Shown piece after piece: positions 54,684 through 62,932 of a DNA stretch of 64,000 nucleotides. The position numbers and the translations under genes are program-made. The DNA is from Brachyspira sp. (GTDB taxonomy: Bacteria > Spirochaetota > Brachyspiria > Brachyspirales > Brachyspiraceae). The notes beneath the pieces were generated by a model, which saw only the letters and a program-made list of their open reading frames with translations, made no database searches and was not told where the DNA came from. The first letter of the stretch is position 1; each line of letters begins with the position of its first letter. The stretch is from assembly GCF_029258575.1 (NCBI RefSeq), contig NZ_JARHYI010000143.1, forward strand, positions 1-64,000, given 5' to 3'.

Positions 54684-55616
54684 TTATCTGTTTTCACTTC
54701 TAAATTTAGCTGGATCTGTAAATGGGCGTCTGCCTTGAAATTTGGATAAATAAACTATATTGCTTGCTATATTTATAAAACCGTTATCACCATATTTCAT
54801 TATTGTTTCTTTGGCTTGCTTATCTTTCATCATTGAATATGCTAATGGAATATTATTTACAAATAAATGACATAAAATTCTTCCGAAAGCATCATAAGAA
54901 CCTATAAGCATACTGACATTAGAAGAAGATGATATTTTATTTATTACATAAGCTTTAACATTAGTACCGTAATTCTGATTAAGTTCAGGAGCATCAAGCC
55001 CTATGAATCTGTAATAATTATCTTTGTATTTTATAGTATCGCCGTCTACCACTCTTATAGAATCTTTATCTAAAGTAACTAAATATTTTGACATATCTTT
55101 ATTATAATTAGAATCTATTTTATAGAAATCTTTATTTGTAAATGAGAGAAAAAGTTTTGTATTATTAATATCTTTCAAAGTTAAATATTCATTGCTGTTT
55201 ATATCATCAATATCCAAGACTACCCTGCAGTAATGGGTATTGAAAAATTTTAACTTATTAATAACTTTATCATCGCTTGCATAAAACATCATTTTATCTC
55301 TAAAAAATAAAGTATAAATAAAAAATCTAAAACTACTAATATATTCAGCACTCGGAAAATAAGTATTTATATATTTTTTATCTTCATCATCTTTAGTATT
55401 TAATATATAAACTCTATACCTATTTTTTATATAATCATAAATAATAGACATTTTATTATTATCTATCATGCTTATTATTGATTTTGAGTCTATAATTAAA
55501 TCTTTGCTTTCTTTAAGATTAGAAGTATTTACAATAAAAATCAAAGTAAATATTATGAGTACAGTATAAATACAAATCTTTATAATCTTTTCATTTTTTT
55601 TATTAGAAGTTCGCAT
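54684..55616 (-). CDS. membrane-anchored SNase-like (thermonuclease) protein
   Basis: A 310-aa protein. An N-terminal helix (IIKICIYTVLIIFTLIFIV) anchors it. Residues about 40-180 are an uncharacterised extracytoplasmic region. The C-terminal part is a staphylococcal-nuclease fold: RVVDGDTIKY, YRFIGLDAPELNQNYG, and YDAFGRILCHLFVNN. The first strand, RxxGLDAPE and the later FGR are family catalytic or binding positions. It probably cleaves nucleic acid outside the cytoplasm. Its ATG overlaps thiE by 37 nt in another frame, so translation may be coupled. Confidence 0.8.
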   Translation of the reverse strand: MRTSNKKNEKIIKICIYTVLIIFTLIFIVNTSNLKESKDLIIDSKSIISMIDNNKMSIIYDYIKNRYRVYILNTKDDEDKKYINTYFPSAEYISSFRFFIYTLFFRDKMMFYASDDKVINKLKFFNTHYCRVVLDIDDINSNEYLTLKDINNTKLFLSFTNKDFYKIDSNYNKDMSKYLVTLDKDSIRVVDGDTIKYKDNYYRFIGLDAPELNQNYGTNVKAYVINKISSSSNVSMLIGSYDAFGRILCHLFVNNIPLAYSMMKDKQAKETIMKYGDNGFINIASNIVYLSKFQGRRPFTDPAKFRSENR

Positions 55617-56272
55617 TTAGCTTTTATATCCTCAGAAGAAACTATCTCCGTAAGCATGCACAAACTCATAGCCTTATGCTCTATAAGTAAATCCATATTA
55701 TTTAATTTTATTCCGCCTATGCATACAAAAGGAACATCTAAATTATTTGCAACATAATCTAGATAATCTATTCCTGTAGATTCATTGGCATCAGGTTTAG
55801 TATTTGTAGAAAATATTGGACCTATCCCTATATAATCTGCAGAAGTATTAATACTCTCCAAAGCCTCTTTTTCATTAGTAGTAGAAAGTCCTATAATTTT
55901 ATCATATCCAACAATTTTTCTCACAGCTTCAATGGGTATATCTTTCTGCCCTATATGAACACCGTCAGCATCAACAGCCATTGCCAAATCGGCATAATCA
56001 TCTATTATAAATAATGCATCATAATCTTTTGTAAGCTCTCTAATCTTTAAACATTCCTCATACTTCTCACGCATATATTTATTTGGATTATCTTTTTCTC
56101 TGTACTGTACTATTTTTATACCTGCCTCAAGCATTGATTTTACAACTTCTATATTATTTCTGCCTTTAGAAAAATCTTCCGCTGTAACGCAGTATATTGA
56201 ATCTTTAAAATATTTCTCTTCTAAAGTTTTTCTTCTTACTTTTATATCTTTTGTATTCACTATATCTTTCAT
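55580..56272 (-). CDS. thiE: thiamine-phosphate synthase ThiE
   Basis: ThiE joins HMP-pyrophosphate and THZ-phosphate into thiamine phosphate. 230 aa, slightly longer than most (about 210) because of 20 N-terminal residues. Family motifs: VQYREKD, FIIDDYADLAMAVDADGVHI, GLSTTNEKEA, IGPIFSTNTK and CIGGI. No TPP riboswitch was recognised upstream. AGGA precedes the ATG. No other thi genes are adjacent; the downstream SNase gene overlaps its end. Confidence 0.94.
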   Translation of the reverse strand: MKDIVNTKDIKVRRKTLEEKYFKDSIYCVTAEDFSKGRNNIEVVKSMLEAGIKIVQYREKDNPNKYMREKYEECLKIRELTKDYDALFIIDDYADLAMAVDADGVHIGQKDIPIEAVRKIVGYDKIIGLSTTNEKEALESINTSADYIGIGPIFSTNTKPDANESTGIDYLDYVANNLDVPFVCIGGIKLNNMDLLIEHKAMSLCMLTEIVSSEDIKAKCELLIKKMKRL

Positions 56273-56613
56273 AATACTATTCCTAAATTTAATTGATTAT
56301 ATTTTAGTATAACTTTATTTTTTTTTCAAATTATAAAGTTATTCGTATGCATAGTGAAATAATTATAAATATGTATTTATTCTAATTTTAACATATTAAA
56401 GAATTATATTCATAATGCATGTATAATATTAAAAGCTTCAATAAAATTCAGTGGGATATTATCATAAAATAATTTTTTCTATCAATTTTTACAGTCGCAA
56501 AATTTGAAAAAGTTTTAATAATTGATTTTTATAAAAATTAAAATTATATAAATCAAAAAATAAAAAAATTAATACAAAATATATTTCTTGTTATTTTATA
56601 ATGTTCTCTAAAA

Positions 56614-56817
56614 CCCCACCCTTAATATATTTTGCTTTCTATTTCATTTTTATTACATTTTTCTTTTTTATTTTCTCTTTATTTTTAACCGCCCACCCAA
56701 GTTTTTTTAAAAATTTATTGCATTAATCACCGCACGCAGAACAAAGTTCTGTTAATACGAATCAATTAATAATTGTATGATAATTATATAAATAAGTTCT
56801 TTTATCGTGCGTTAATG
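56614..56817. repeat. intergenic G/C-island element, copy 2, and adjoining inverted repeat
   Basis: The gap 56273-56883 has no gene. CCCCACCC (56614) and TTAACCGCCCACCCAAG (56685) repeat, in the same order and spacing, the islands at 11.28-11.37 kb (other strand). Beyond them CATTAA...CGCACG (56721-56736) is mirrored by CGTGCGTTAATG (56806-56817), enclosing a smaller AGAAC/GTTCT hairpin and GTTAATACGAAT. The left part of the gap (56273-56613) is featureless A/T-rich DNA. Confidence 0.55.
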
Positions 56818-56827
56818 GAATTAAATA

Positions 56828-56859
56828 AAAGCCTAATATGTCTTATCATACTAGGCTTT
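56828..56859 (-). terminator. lgt terminator
   Basis: AAAGCCTA-x-TATG and its complement form a 13-nt stem with one imperfect pair and a 6-nt loop, followed on the minus strand by TTTTATTT. It begins 24 nt after the lgt stop. Confidence 0.8.
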
Positions 56860-56883
56860 ATTTTATTATTAGTTATAAAAGTA

Positions 56884-57816
56884 TTATTTCTTTTTATTCT
56901 TTTTTGTATTTGTTTCTGGTGAAGGATTATAATCTTTTCTTGTATAAATATAAATAAGCATAACTACACCTATTATCATCATAGGAACAGAATATATAGC
57001 ACCTGCTGTTATTGGTCCAACAGTCCACTCTGTAACATCTCTTATAAACTGCTCTATTAAAGTTCTAAAAAGTCCGTAAAGGAAAATCCAAACCCAAAGC
57101 CTTGTACCTGGTCTTATTTTTTTATTTTTCTCGCTTAAATAACCTATTAAGAAAGATACCAAAGCAAGAACTAATCCCTCAAGCAAAGCCTCATATAATT
57201 GCGAAGGGTGTCTAGGCTCTGTATAAGGTCTTATAGCTGGAAACATTGCTACCCATCTATCATAACCGCCTACTGCATCATATAATGGAAACTTCATCGC
57301 AAAAACAGAATCTGTAACTCTTCCGTAAAGTTCAGCATTCATAAAATTTCCTATCCTTCCGAAGAATAAACATAAACTTGCAGGAAGCGTACCGTTATCT
57401 GTGATATTATAAAAATCATATTTATATTTTTTGCTGAATACAAATAACGATATAAACATACCTATAAATCCGCCATGAAAAGACATTCCCGCAAAACCTG
57501 TAAAGGTAAATCCATTATCAATATTAATACCTAATATCTCCCAAGGGGTTAAAAAACTTTTAGGCGAATAAAAAAGAAAATACCCTATTCTAGCACCTAC
57601 TATAGCACCAACAGCAGCATAAAATACCATATCATATATACCACCGTTTTTTTCATCAAGATTGAATTTTATCCAGCCTCTTTTTTTCACAAAATATAAA
57701 ATTATACATGATGATACAATACCCACTATATACATAAGCCCATACCATCTTACAGCTCCAAGTATTGGTATATTAGGCGGAAACACAAAAGGAGTTAAAA
57801 ATTCAGGATAAGTCAT
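56884..57816 (-). CDS. lgt: prolipoprotein diacylglyceryl transferase Lgt
   Basis: Lgt transfers diacylglycerol to the lipobox Cys of prolipoproteins in the inner membrane, the first step before LspA and Lnt. 310 aa, about seven helices. Landmarks are RWYGLMYIVG near the start, ARIGYFLFY, MSFHGGFIG with the essential His, the Lgt signature FGRIGNFMNAELYG, and RHPSQLYEALLEG. The C-terminus is a short Lys/Asn tail. It is transcribed alone. It matures the numerous lipoproteins in this window. Confidence 0.96.
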   Translation of the reverse strand: MTYPEFLTPFVFPPNIPILGAVRWYGLMYIVGIVSSCIILYFVKKRGWIKFNLDEKNGGIYDMVFYAAVGAIVGARIGYFLFYSPKSFLTPWEILGINIDNGFTFTGFAGMSFHGGFIGMFISLFVFSKKYKYDFYNITDNGTLPASLCLFFGRIGNFMNAELYGRVTDSVFAMKFPLYDAVGGYDRWVAMFPAIRPYTEPRHPSQLYEALLEGLVLALVSFLIGYLSEKNKKIRPGTRLWVWIFLYGLFRTLIEQFIRDVTEWTVGPITAGAIYSVPMMIIGVVMLIYIYTRKDYNPSPETNTKKNKKK

Positions 57817-58019
57817 ATATTTATTTTCCTTACATTAATATTTTTTACTTATATGATAAAAATTGCCTGACTATATAAAAAGCATAACAATTCATATAAT
57901 TATTATTTTTTAGTATAATATAATATATTGAAATTATTAATCTATCAAGTGTTAATTTAATAGATTATTTTTTATACTCAATATATATAACAATATAAAA
58001 AATTGGTAAAATATATAAT

Positions 58020-58745
58020 TTATGATTTTAATATAGACAAAGACATTTTAGCCTGCAAAAATAGAATATCTTCATTATTATATTCATTTAAAAATTTGTT
58101 TAATATATCTTTGCTTTCTTCAATATTGAATGCCGATAAACAAGTAAGGCATTTCCATATAAGAAGTTTATCATCTTTATATTTATTCATTAAATTAATA
58201 ATATACTTAAGATTTTTTTTGTTTTGTAAAGATTCATTATGAAAAGCCATATAACCAATAGCATCTATAATTTCATAAATCTTTATTAAATCATCTGTAG
58301 CCAAAATTTCCAATAATAGATTAAATATAGTTATATCCATTTTAGCTAAAGTTCTAGCTATTATATCCCTTGGCAGCGGGTATGATTTTTTTGATGATAT
58401 TTTTTTGGGCAGAGTTTTATACTGATTTTTACCAATAATACCTACATAATTTATCATCTTTGAAGCGGTATTAATATCCCCATTTTGTAATGTTTCGCAT
58501 ATTGCTATCTTTGTATATAAACTTTTTTCTTTAAATAACTGCAATAATAAAATATTACAAATCTCATCTCTATCTATATAATATTTCAAATTGACAGAAG
58601 CAGATGTTCTTATTATAGCATTATTATCGTTTAAATAATTAATAAGTTCTTTTAGTGGCTTATCTTTCAAAAGATTGATATCCTCTTCTAATGCCATACC
58701 CTTACTTACTAATTTATCTATATCCGATTTCAAATTATGTTTCAT
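58020..58745 (-). CDS. HEAT/ARM-like helical-repeat protein
   Basis: A 241-aa, all-helical, cytosolic-looking protein without a signal peptide. Pairs of amphipathic helices recur (for example LKELINYLNDNNAIIRTSAS and LLLQLFKEKSLYTKIAICET), as in HEAT or PBS-lyase HEAT-like repeats that act as protein-binding scaffolds. No catalytic motif is seen. It stands alone between divergent or distant neighbours (203-nt gap to lgt, 155 nt to the next gene). The function is unknown. Confidence 0.7.
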   Translation of the reverse strand: MKHNLKSDIDKLVSKGMALEEDINLLKDKPLKELINYLNDNNAIIRTSASVNLKYYIDRDEICNILLLQLFKEKSLYTKIAICETLQNGDINTASKMINYVGIIGKNQYKTLPKKISSKKSYPLPRDIIARTLAKMDITIFNLLLEILATDDLIKIYEIIDAIGYMAFHNESLQNKKNLKYIINLMNKYKDDKLLIWKCLTCLSAFNIEESKDILNKFLNEYNNEDILFLQAKMSLSILKS

Positions 58746-58851
58746 AACTATATAATATTAATTTTTTTAATTTTATACAACAATTAATTATAATATATTA
58801 AAGCATATTTGATATTTTTTATTTTTTTTAATCAAAAAAAAATTAAATTCG

Positions 58852-58879
58852 TTGAAAATTTTTAAGTATATTCTATAAT
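58852..58879 (+). promoter_or_regulatory. promoter of the 58.9-kb gene set
   Basis: TTGAAA and TATAAT with a 16-nt spacer, 21 nt before the ATG at 58901; AGAGG serves as ribosome-binding site. Confidence 0.6.
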
Positions 58880-58900
58880 CTTTCAAGAGGTATTAATTTT

Positions 58901-59185
58901 ATGATTGAAAAAGTAAAAAATTTTTATAAAACTAAAAAAATTTTGTTTTTCATTATACTTTCTGCTTGGTTGTTATTAGTAGTAATATTTGGGGTATTAA
59001 TAGGTTTTAATTCCAAGCCAGATGTTATACCATTAACACCCGAAGAAGAAAATTCTAAAGCCTTAAACTCTATGAAAGAAGATGAAGAAAAAATTTTGAA
59101 GGGTGAAATGCTTTCAACAAAAGAAAATTTAAGTTTTGAAGAATTAGATTACTCAAGAAATTTTGTAGAAAGCCGAAGAAAATAA
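58901..59185 (+). CDS. small single-helix membrane protein
   Basis: A 94-aa protein: a Lys-rich start, one helix (ILFFIILSAWLLLVVIFGVL), then an acidic, Glu/Lys-rich C-terminus of about 50 residues (EEENSKALNSMKEDEEKI). There is no lipobox or cleavage site, so it stays anchored by the helix. It is 22 nt before the TPR protein gene and shares its promoter. No family was recognised. Confidence 0.75.
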   Translation: MIEKVKNFYKTKKILFFIILSAWLLLVVIFGVLIGFNSKPDVIPLTPEEENSKALNSMKEDEEKILKGEMLSTKENLSFEELDYSRNFVESRRK

Positions 59186-59207
59186 TACTAACTTTTAGGA
59201 GAAAATT

Positions 59208-60554
59208 ATGCGTGTTTATTTATATTCTGTTATTATAGCTATGTTTACAATATTTAATGTTGTATTCGCACAAGAAACTATAACTGTTCAGCCTGATGAT
59301 AAAGTGGTAACTAATACAGTTGCTGCACGTGTTAAAAACGGTCCTATAGAAGATGATTTGGTAAAAACTGTAGATTTATCTGAAAATACTCTTTTTTCAA
59401 TAAAATTAAATGCTACAAATTTTGATAGATATATTCGTATAACTAGTTACTCTACTAATCTTGATTTCGTAAGATTTACAAGAGATAAAACAAATGCTTT
59501 TCTTACATTTAGAACTTTAACTGCTGGAATAGGAAAACTTGATTTCCAAGTGGATAATGAAGAAAATATCATAAGAAAATATTTCTACACTATCAATGTA
59601 ACTAATAGTCAGGGAATAGCTTCTCCAGAAACTAATGCTATATTAGATCCTGATAACGAAACAAATGACATGGTAACTAATGAAATAATAACTAATGATA
59701 TGATTACTAATAACATGGTAACTAATGAAGTAATAACTAATGATATGATTACTAATGATATGGTAACTAATGATGTTATGCCTTCTACAAATGAAACTGT
59801 AACTAATAATACAGCTACAACAAATACAAATGAAACTATTAAAACTAATCAGGCTTCAACTAATGCTCAAAGTTCAATAATAAAAGAAAATACAAAACCT
59901 AAAAAAGTTATTGAAAATAATCCTGTAACTATAGCATTATTTAATTCAGCAGAAGAATTAAAAAATATAAAAGATTATAATAATGCAATTAATGCTTACA
60001 GCAATCTTATAAGTGAATATCCAGATTCAAAATATTCTGTTTACAGCTATTTTAGAATAGGGGATATTTATAATCAAAAGAAAGATTATAATAATGCCTA
60101 TAATATGTATAATGAAGTTTCAAAATTAAAAAATGCTAATAATAATGAAAAGGCAGCTGCTATTTATTCTATGGGCGTAATGAAAAAATATGAAAATAAG
60201 CATGATGAGGCTATTGCATATTTTAATGATGTTATGAATAAATATTCTCAAACTACTGTATATGGAAATGCTGCTTATGAAGTTGCTGACAGTTTAAAGA
60301 AAACTGGAAGAATATCTGATGCTCTTCCTATATTAGAAAAATCATTAGAAAAAAATGATAATTTCTCTAAAAGAGGAGATTCAATATTACTTTTAGCTGA
60401 AATATATGAAAAAGGTGATAATAACACTAGAGATTTTGAAAAAGCTTACAAAACTTACAATAAATATTTAGCTGAATACCCTACTTCTTCTAAAGCTAAA
60501 TATGCTAATGATAGAAAAAATTTCTTATCTCGTAATGCTGTTAATATAAAATAA
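59208..60554 (+). CDS. secreted TPR protein with a short tandem-repeat linker
   Basis: A 448-aa protein with a signal peptide (MRVYLYSVIIAMFTIFNVVFA). Residues about 22-135 form a beta-rich domain. A low-complexity linker follows, built of eight five-residue units (TNDMV, TNEII, TNDMI...) and a Thr/Asn stretch. Residues about 245-440 are TPRs of the YbgF/BamD type (FNSAEELKNIKDYNNAINAY, then YSNLISEYPDSKYSVYSYFRI). It is probably periplasmic and organises envelope proteins. A strong terminator follows. Confidence 0.82.
   Translation: MRVYLYSVIIAMFTIFNVVFAQETITVQPDDKVVTNTVAARVKNGPIEDDLVKTVDLSENTLFSIKLNATNFDRYIRITSYSTNLDFVRFTRDKTNAFLTFRTLTAGIGKLDFQVDNEENIIRKYFYTINVTNSQGIASPETNAILDPDNETNDMVTNEIITNDMITNNMVTNEVITNDMITNDMVTNDVMPSTNETVTNNTATTNTNETIKTNQASTNAQSSIIKENTKPKKVIENNPVTIALFNSAEELKNIKDYNNAINAYSNLISEYPDSKYSVYSYFRIGDIYNQKKDYNNAYNMYNEVSKLKNANNNEKAAAIYSMGVMKKYENKHDEAIAYFNDVMNKYSQTTVYGNAAYEVADSLKKTGRISDALPILEKSLEKNDNFSKRGDSILLLAEIYEKGDNNTRDFEKAYKTYNKYLAEYPTSSKAKYANDRKNFLSRNAVNIK
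59661..59780 (+). repeat. 15-bp in-frame tandem repeat (8 units)
   Basis: Eight consecutive 15-nt units of the type ACTAATGATATGGTA run without interruption inside the TPR gene. Because the unit is a multiple of three, copy-number change would keep the frame. It is a candidate VNTR locus. Confidence 0.85.
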
Positions 60555-60571
60555 AAACCAAATAGAAATAT

Positions 60572-60611
60572 AAAGCCCTTTAGAAATAATATTTTCTAAA
60601 GGGCTTTTTTA
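60572..60611 (+). terminator. intrinsic terminator of the TPR gene
   Basis: AAAGCCCTTTAGAAA pairs perfectly with TTTCTAAAGGGCTTT over a 6-nt loop, ending in a T-run. It starts 18 nt after the stop codon. Confidence 0.9.
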
Positions 60612-60704
60612 TATCTAATTAAAGATACAATTGCAATAAAATTCTAATCGCATTTCTAGTTTTATCGATAATTAAAATGATATATAAATTCTGGAGTGAA
60701 AAAA

Positions 60705-62450
60705 GTGCCAAGATACGAGCAGCTAAAATCAAAATCTAAAAGTATATCGTATACTAGACAAATTAAAAATGAAAGTAAAGAAATAAATTTAAAAAAACCA
60801 ATTATAATTTCAATAGCATTTATAATAATAACATCTGTTATATTCACCGTAGTAAAAAAATATTCTCCTATGGCTGATATAGCTATAAAAGACTTCTTTT
60901 CTATAAATCATAAAGAAGCATTAGTACTTGAAAGCGATGGTATAAGTGAAGATCAAGATAAAATGAGCTTTTTAAATGATATACCATTATTCAATTTCTT
61001 TATAAAAGCTGATACAAATAAAACTTTATCCGTAATGACATATGAAACTAATTCAAAAATAGAAGCTACTTTAGATATGACTGCTGATAATGAAAACACA
61101 AGCGGTCAAATAATAACAAGAGAATCCCTATTACCTTTTTTCAATAATAGCGGAAGAAGCAATTCTATAATATATGACAGTGGCTATATTGACTATGGAA
61201 ATAATCATGAATCTGTACTATTTTCAAATGAAATAACAGAACAGGAAAATGTAAATACAAATGATAATACACAAATACAAACAGAAAATAATTTAGAAAA
61301 TGAAAAAACATATAATTATCTTGAACAAATGATATTAGAAAATAGAAATAATAATACTAAAAATGAAATTTCAAATTTAGATGTAAAAACTAATACACAG
61401 CCGAAACAAGGAATGTTTGATAATATTTTAAAACCAAAAGAAAATAATAGAAGAGTAACTAGTACTATGAAGCCAGCATCAACTGCTACTTTCAGTAAAA
61501 AACCTCCTGCTAGTTATATTAATGAAACACAAAAAAATAATGCTGATGAAAATTATGAAAAAAATACTCAAAATAATAATACACCAATAACTACAGTAAA
61601 AGAAAATAATAATATAGTGGAAGAAAAAAGTATAATAAAAGAAAATAACAATGTAGTAAATAATAATATAGTAAGAAATAATAATGATGATAAATCAAGT
61701 AAAAAAGAAATATTTCAAAGCTCTATTTATACTATAACAAACTCATTCGATAAACCAAATATAGATTATAATAGAGTAATCAATGATATGGTTAATCCTA
61801 ATAATAATATAAAAAGAGATAATAATACATCAGAAGAAAAAAAATCTGATATCATAAAAGATAATAATGCAATAAAAGATAATAATGCAATAAAAGAAAA
61901 TAATATTATAAAAGATAACATAACAAAAAATAAAGAAATCATTAAAAAAGCACAAAATGATATAAATAATTATAATATAAAAAAGGCTAATAATAATATA
62001 AGCAGAGATTTAAAAGAGAGAAAATTAAAAGAAAATAATAATGAAGGTATATATTTAGTTGAATATGATGAGAATACAGGATCTATTACTTTAATATTTA
62101 GAGAAAGAAAATTTACTAATAAATTGTCTGTAGAAGAAGCTATAAATGAATTATTGATAGGGGCAACTGATGATGAAAATAATAGAAATATCATAAGCTG
62201 CATACCTAGAGATACTGAACTTCTTGATATATTTATAGAAAATAATACAGTATATTTAAATTTCAATGAAAACTTTGAATTTAATCCTCTTGGAAATGAA
62301 GGTACAATGGTTCAGATTTACCAATTCGTATATACAGCCACACAATTTGAAGGAATAGATAATGTTATATTTCTCATAAACGGAAAATTAAATGAAACAA
62401 TAGGTGCTGAAGGTGCTATAGAAAATATGCCTTTTACGAGGTTTGAATAA
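60705..62450 (+). CDS. membrane-anchored protein with C-terminal GerMN domain
   Basis: The start is GTG at 60705 (MPRYEQLKSK): GGAG lies 8 nt upstream, whereas the track's GTG at 60696 overlaps that site; 581 aa. One N-terminal helix (about 28-47) anchors it. Residues about 150-440 are low complexity, Asn/Lys/Glu/Ile-rich, with a tandem IKDNNA repeat near 61.85-61.92 kb. The C-terminal 120 residues match the GerMN (sporulation/germination) domain: SVEEAINELLIGA, IPRDTELLDIFIENNTVYLN and VYTATQFEGIDNVIFLINGK. GerMN occurs in many non-spore-formers, often as a peptidoglycan- or envelope-linked lipoprotein domain. Confidence 0.8.
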   Translation: MPRYEQLKSKSKSISYTRQIKNESKEINLKKPIIISIAFIIITSVIFTVVKKYSPMADIAIKDFFSINHKEALVLESDGISEDQDKMSFLNDIPLFNFFIKADTNKTLSVMTYETNSKIEATLDMTADNENTSGQIITRESLLPFFNNSGRSNSIIYDSGYIDYGNNHESVLFSNEITEQENVNTNDNTQIQTENNLENEKTYNYLEQMILENRNNNTKNEISNLDVKTNTQPKQGMFDNILKPKENNRRVTSTMKPASTATFSKKPPASYINETQKNNADENYEKNTQNNNTPITTVKENNNIVEEKSIIKENNNVVNNNIVRNNNDDKSSKKEIFQSSIYTITNSFDKPNIDYNRVINDMVNPNNNIKRDNNTSEEKKSDIIKDNNAIKDNNAIKENNIIKDNITKNKEIIKKAQNDINNYNIKKANNNISRDLKERKLKENNNEGIYLVEYDENTGSITLIFRERKFTNKLSVEEAINELLIGATDDENNRNIISCIPRDTELLDIFIENNTVYLNFNENFEFNPLGNEGTMVQIYQFVYTATQFEGIDNVIFLINGKLNETIGAEGAIENMPFTRFE

Positions 62451-62495
62451 TTATGATTATTTATGTATAATACTTTAAAAAAATAGGAAATTAAT

Positions 62496-62816
62496 ATGTT
62501 AAAATCTGTAAATGTGCAAGAAGCTACTAATCTGATAAAATCTAATGATGATATACAATTATTAGATATAAGAAGTATGATGGAAGTAAATATGACTGGA
62601 GCTATAGAAGGAAGTATATTAATTGATTTAAATGAGCCAAATTCTGAAAAATTAGTTCATAGTCTTGATAAAAATAAGAGATATTTGCTGTATTGTGTTA
62701 CTGGAACTAGGTCTGGAGCATTAGCCACATATATGGAAAAGCATGGATTCAATGAACTTTATAATTTAGATTATGCAGGGCATAGTCAATTAGCAATGGC
62801 TTTGAAAAATAATTGA
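62496..62816 (+). CDS. rhodanese-domain protein
   Basis: A 106-aa single rhodanese domain. The active-site loop is CVTGTRSG with Cys67, and IQLLDIRSMMEVNMTGAIEG is the first half motif. It is expected to carry persulfide sulfur in the cytosol. It starts 45 nt after the GerMN gene, without a visible terminator between, so it could be cotranscribed. A strong shared terminator follows. Confidence 0.9.
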   Translation: MLKSVNVQEATNLIKSNDDIQLLDIRSMMEVNMTGAIEGSILIDLNEPNSEKLVHSLDKNKRYLLYCVTGTRSGALATYMEKHGFNELYNLDYAGHSQLAMALKNN

Positions 62817-62826
62817 AATTTAAATT

Positions 62827-62874
62827 AATAAAGAAATTAGTATTCAGTAGAAACTAAATACTAATTTCTTTATT
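62827..62874. terminator. bidirectional terminator
   Basis: AATAAAGAAATTAGTATT and its exact 18-nt complement flank a 12-nt loop. A/T flanks on both sides give T-runs in either direction. It separates the rhodanese gene (plus) from the peptide-binding-protein gene (minus). Confidence 0.8.
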
Positions 62875-62932
62875 ATTATGCTCTATTTAATAATCGAAAA
62901 AATATATTTAAAATATAATTTTTTTATAAAAA

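Noticed and set aside
56273-56400. TPP riboswitch upstream of thiE
   Set aside because: None of the conserved thi-box segments were found in the leader.
59661-59780. CRISPR-like array
   Set aside because: The 15-bp units are contiguous, in-frame and within a coding region; there are no spacers and no cas genes in the window.
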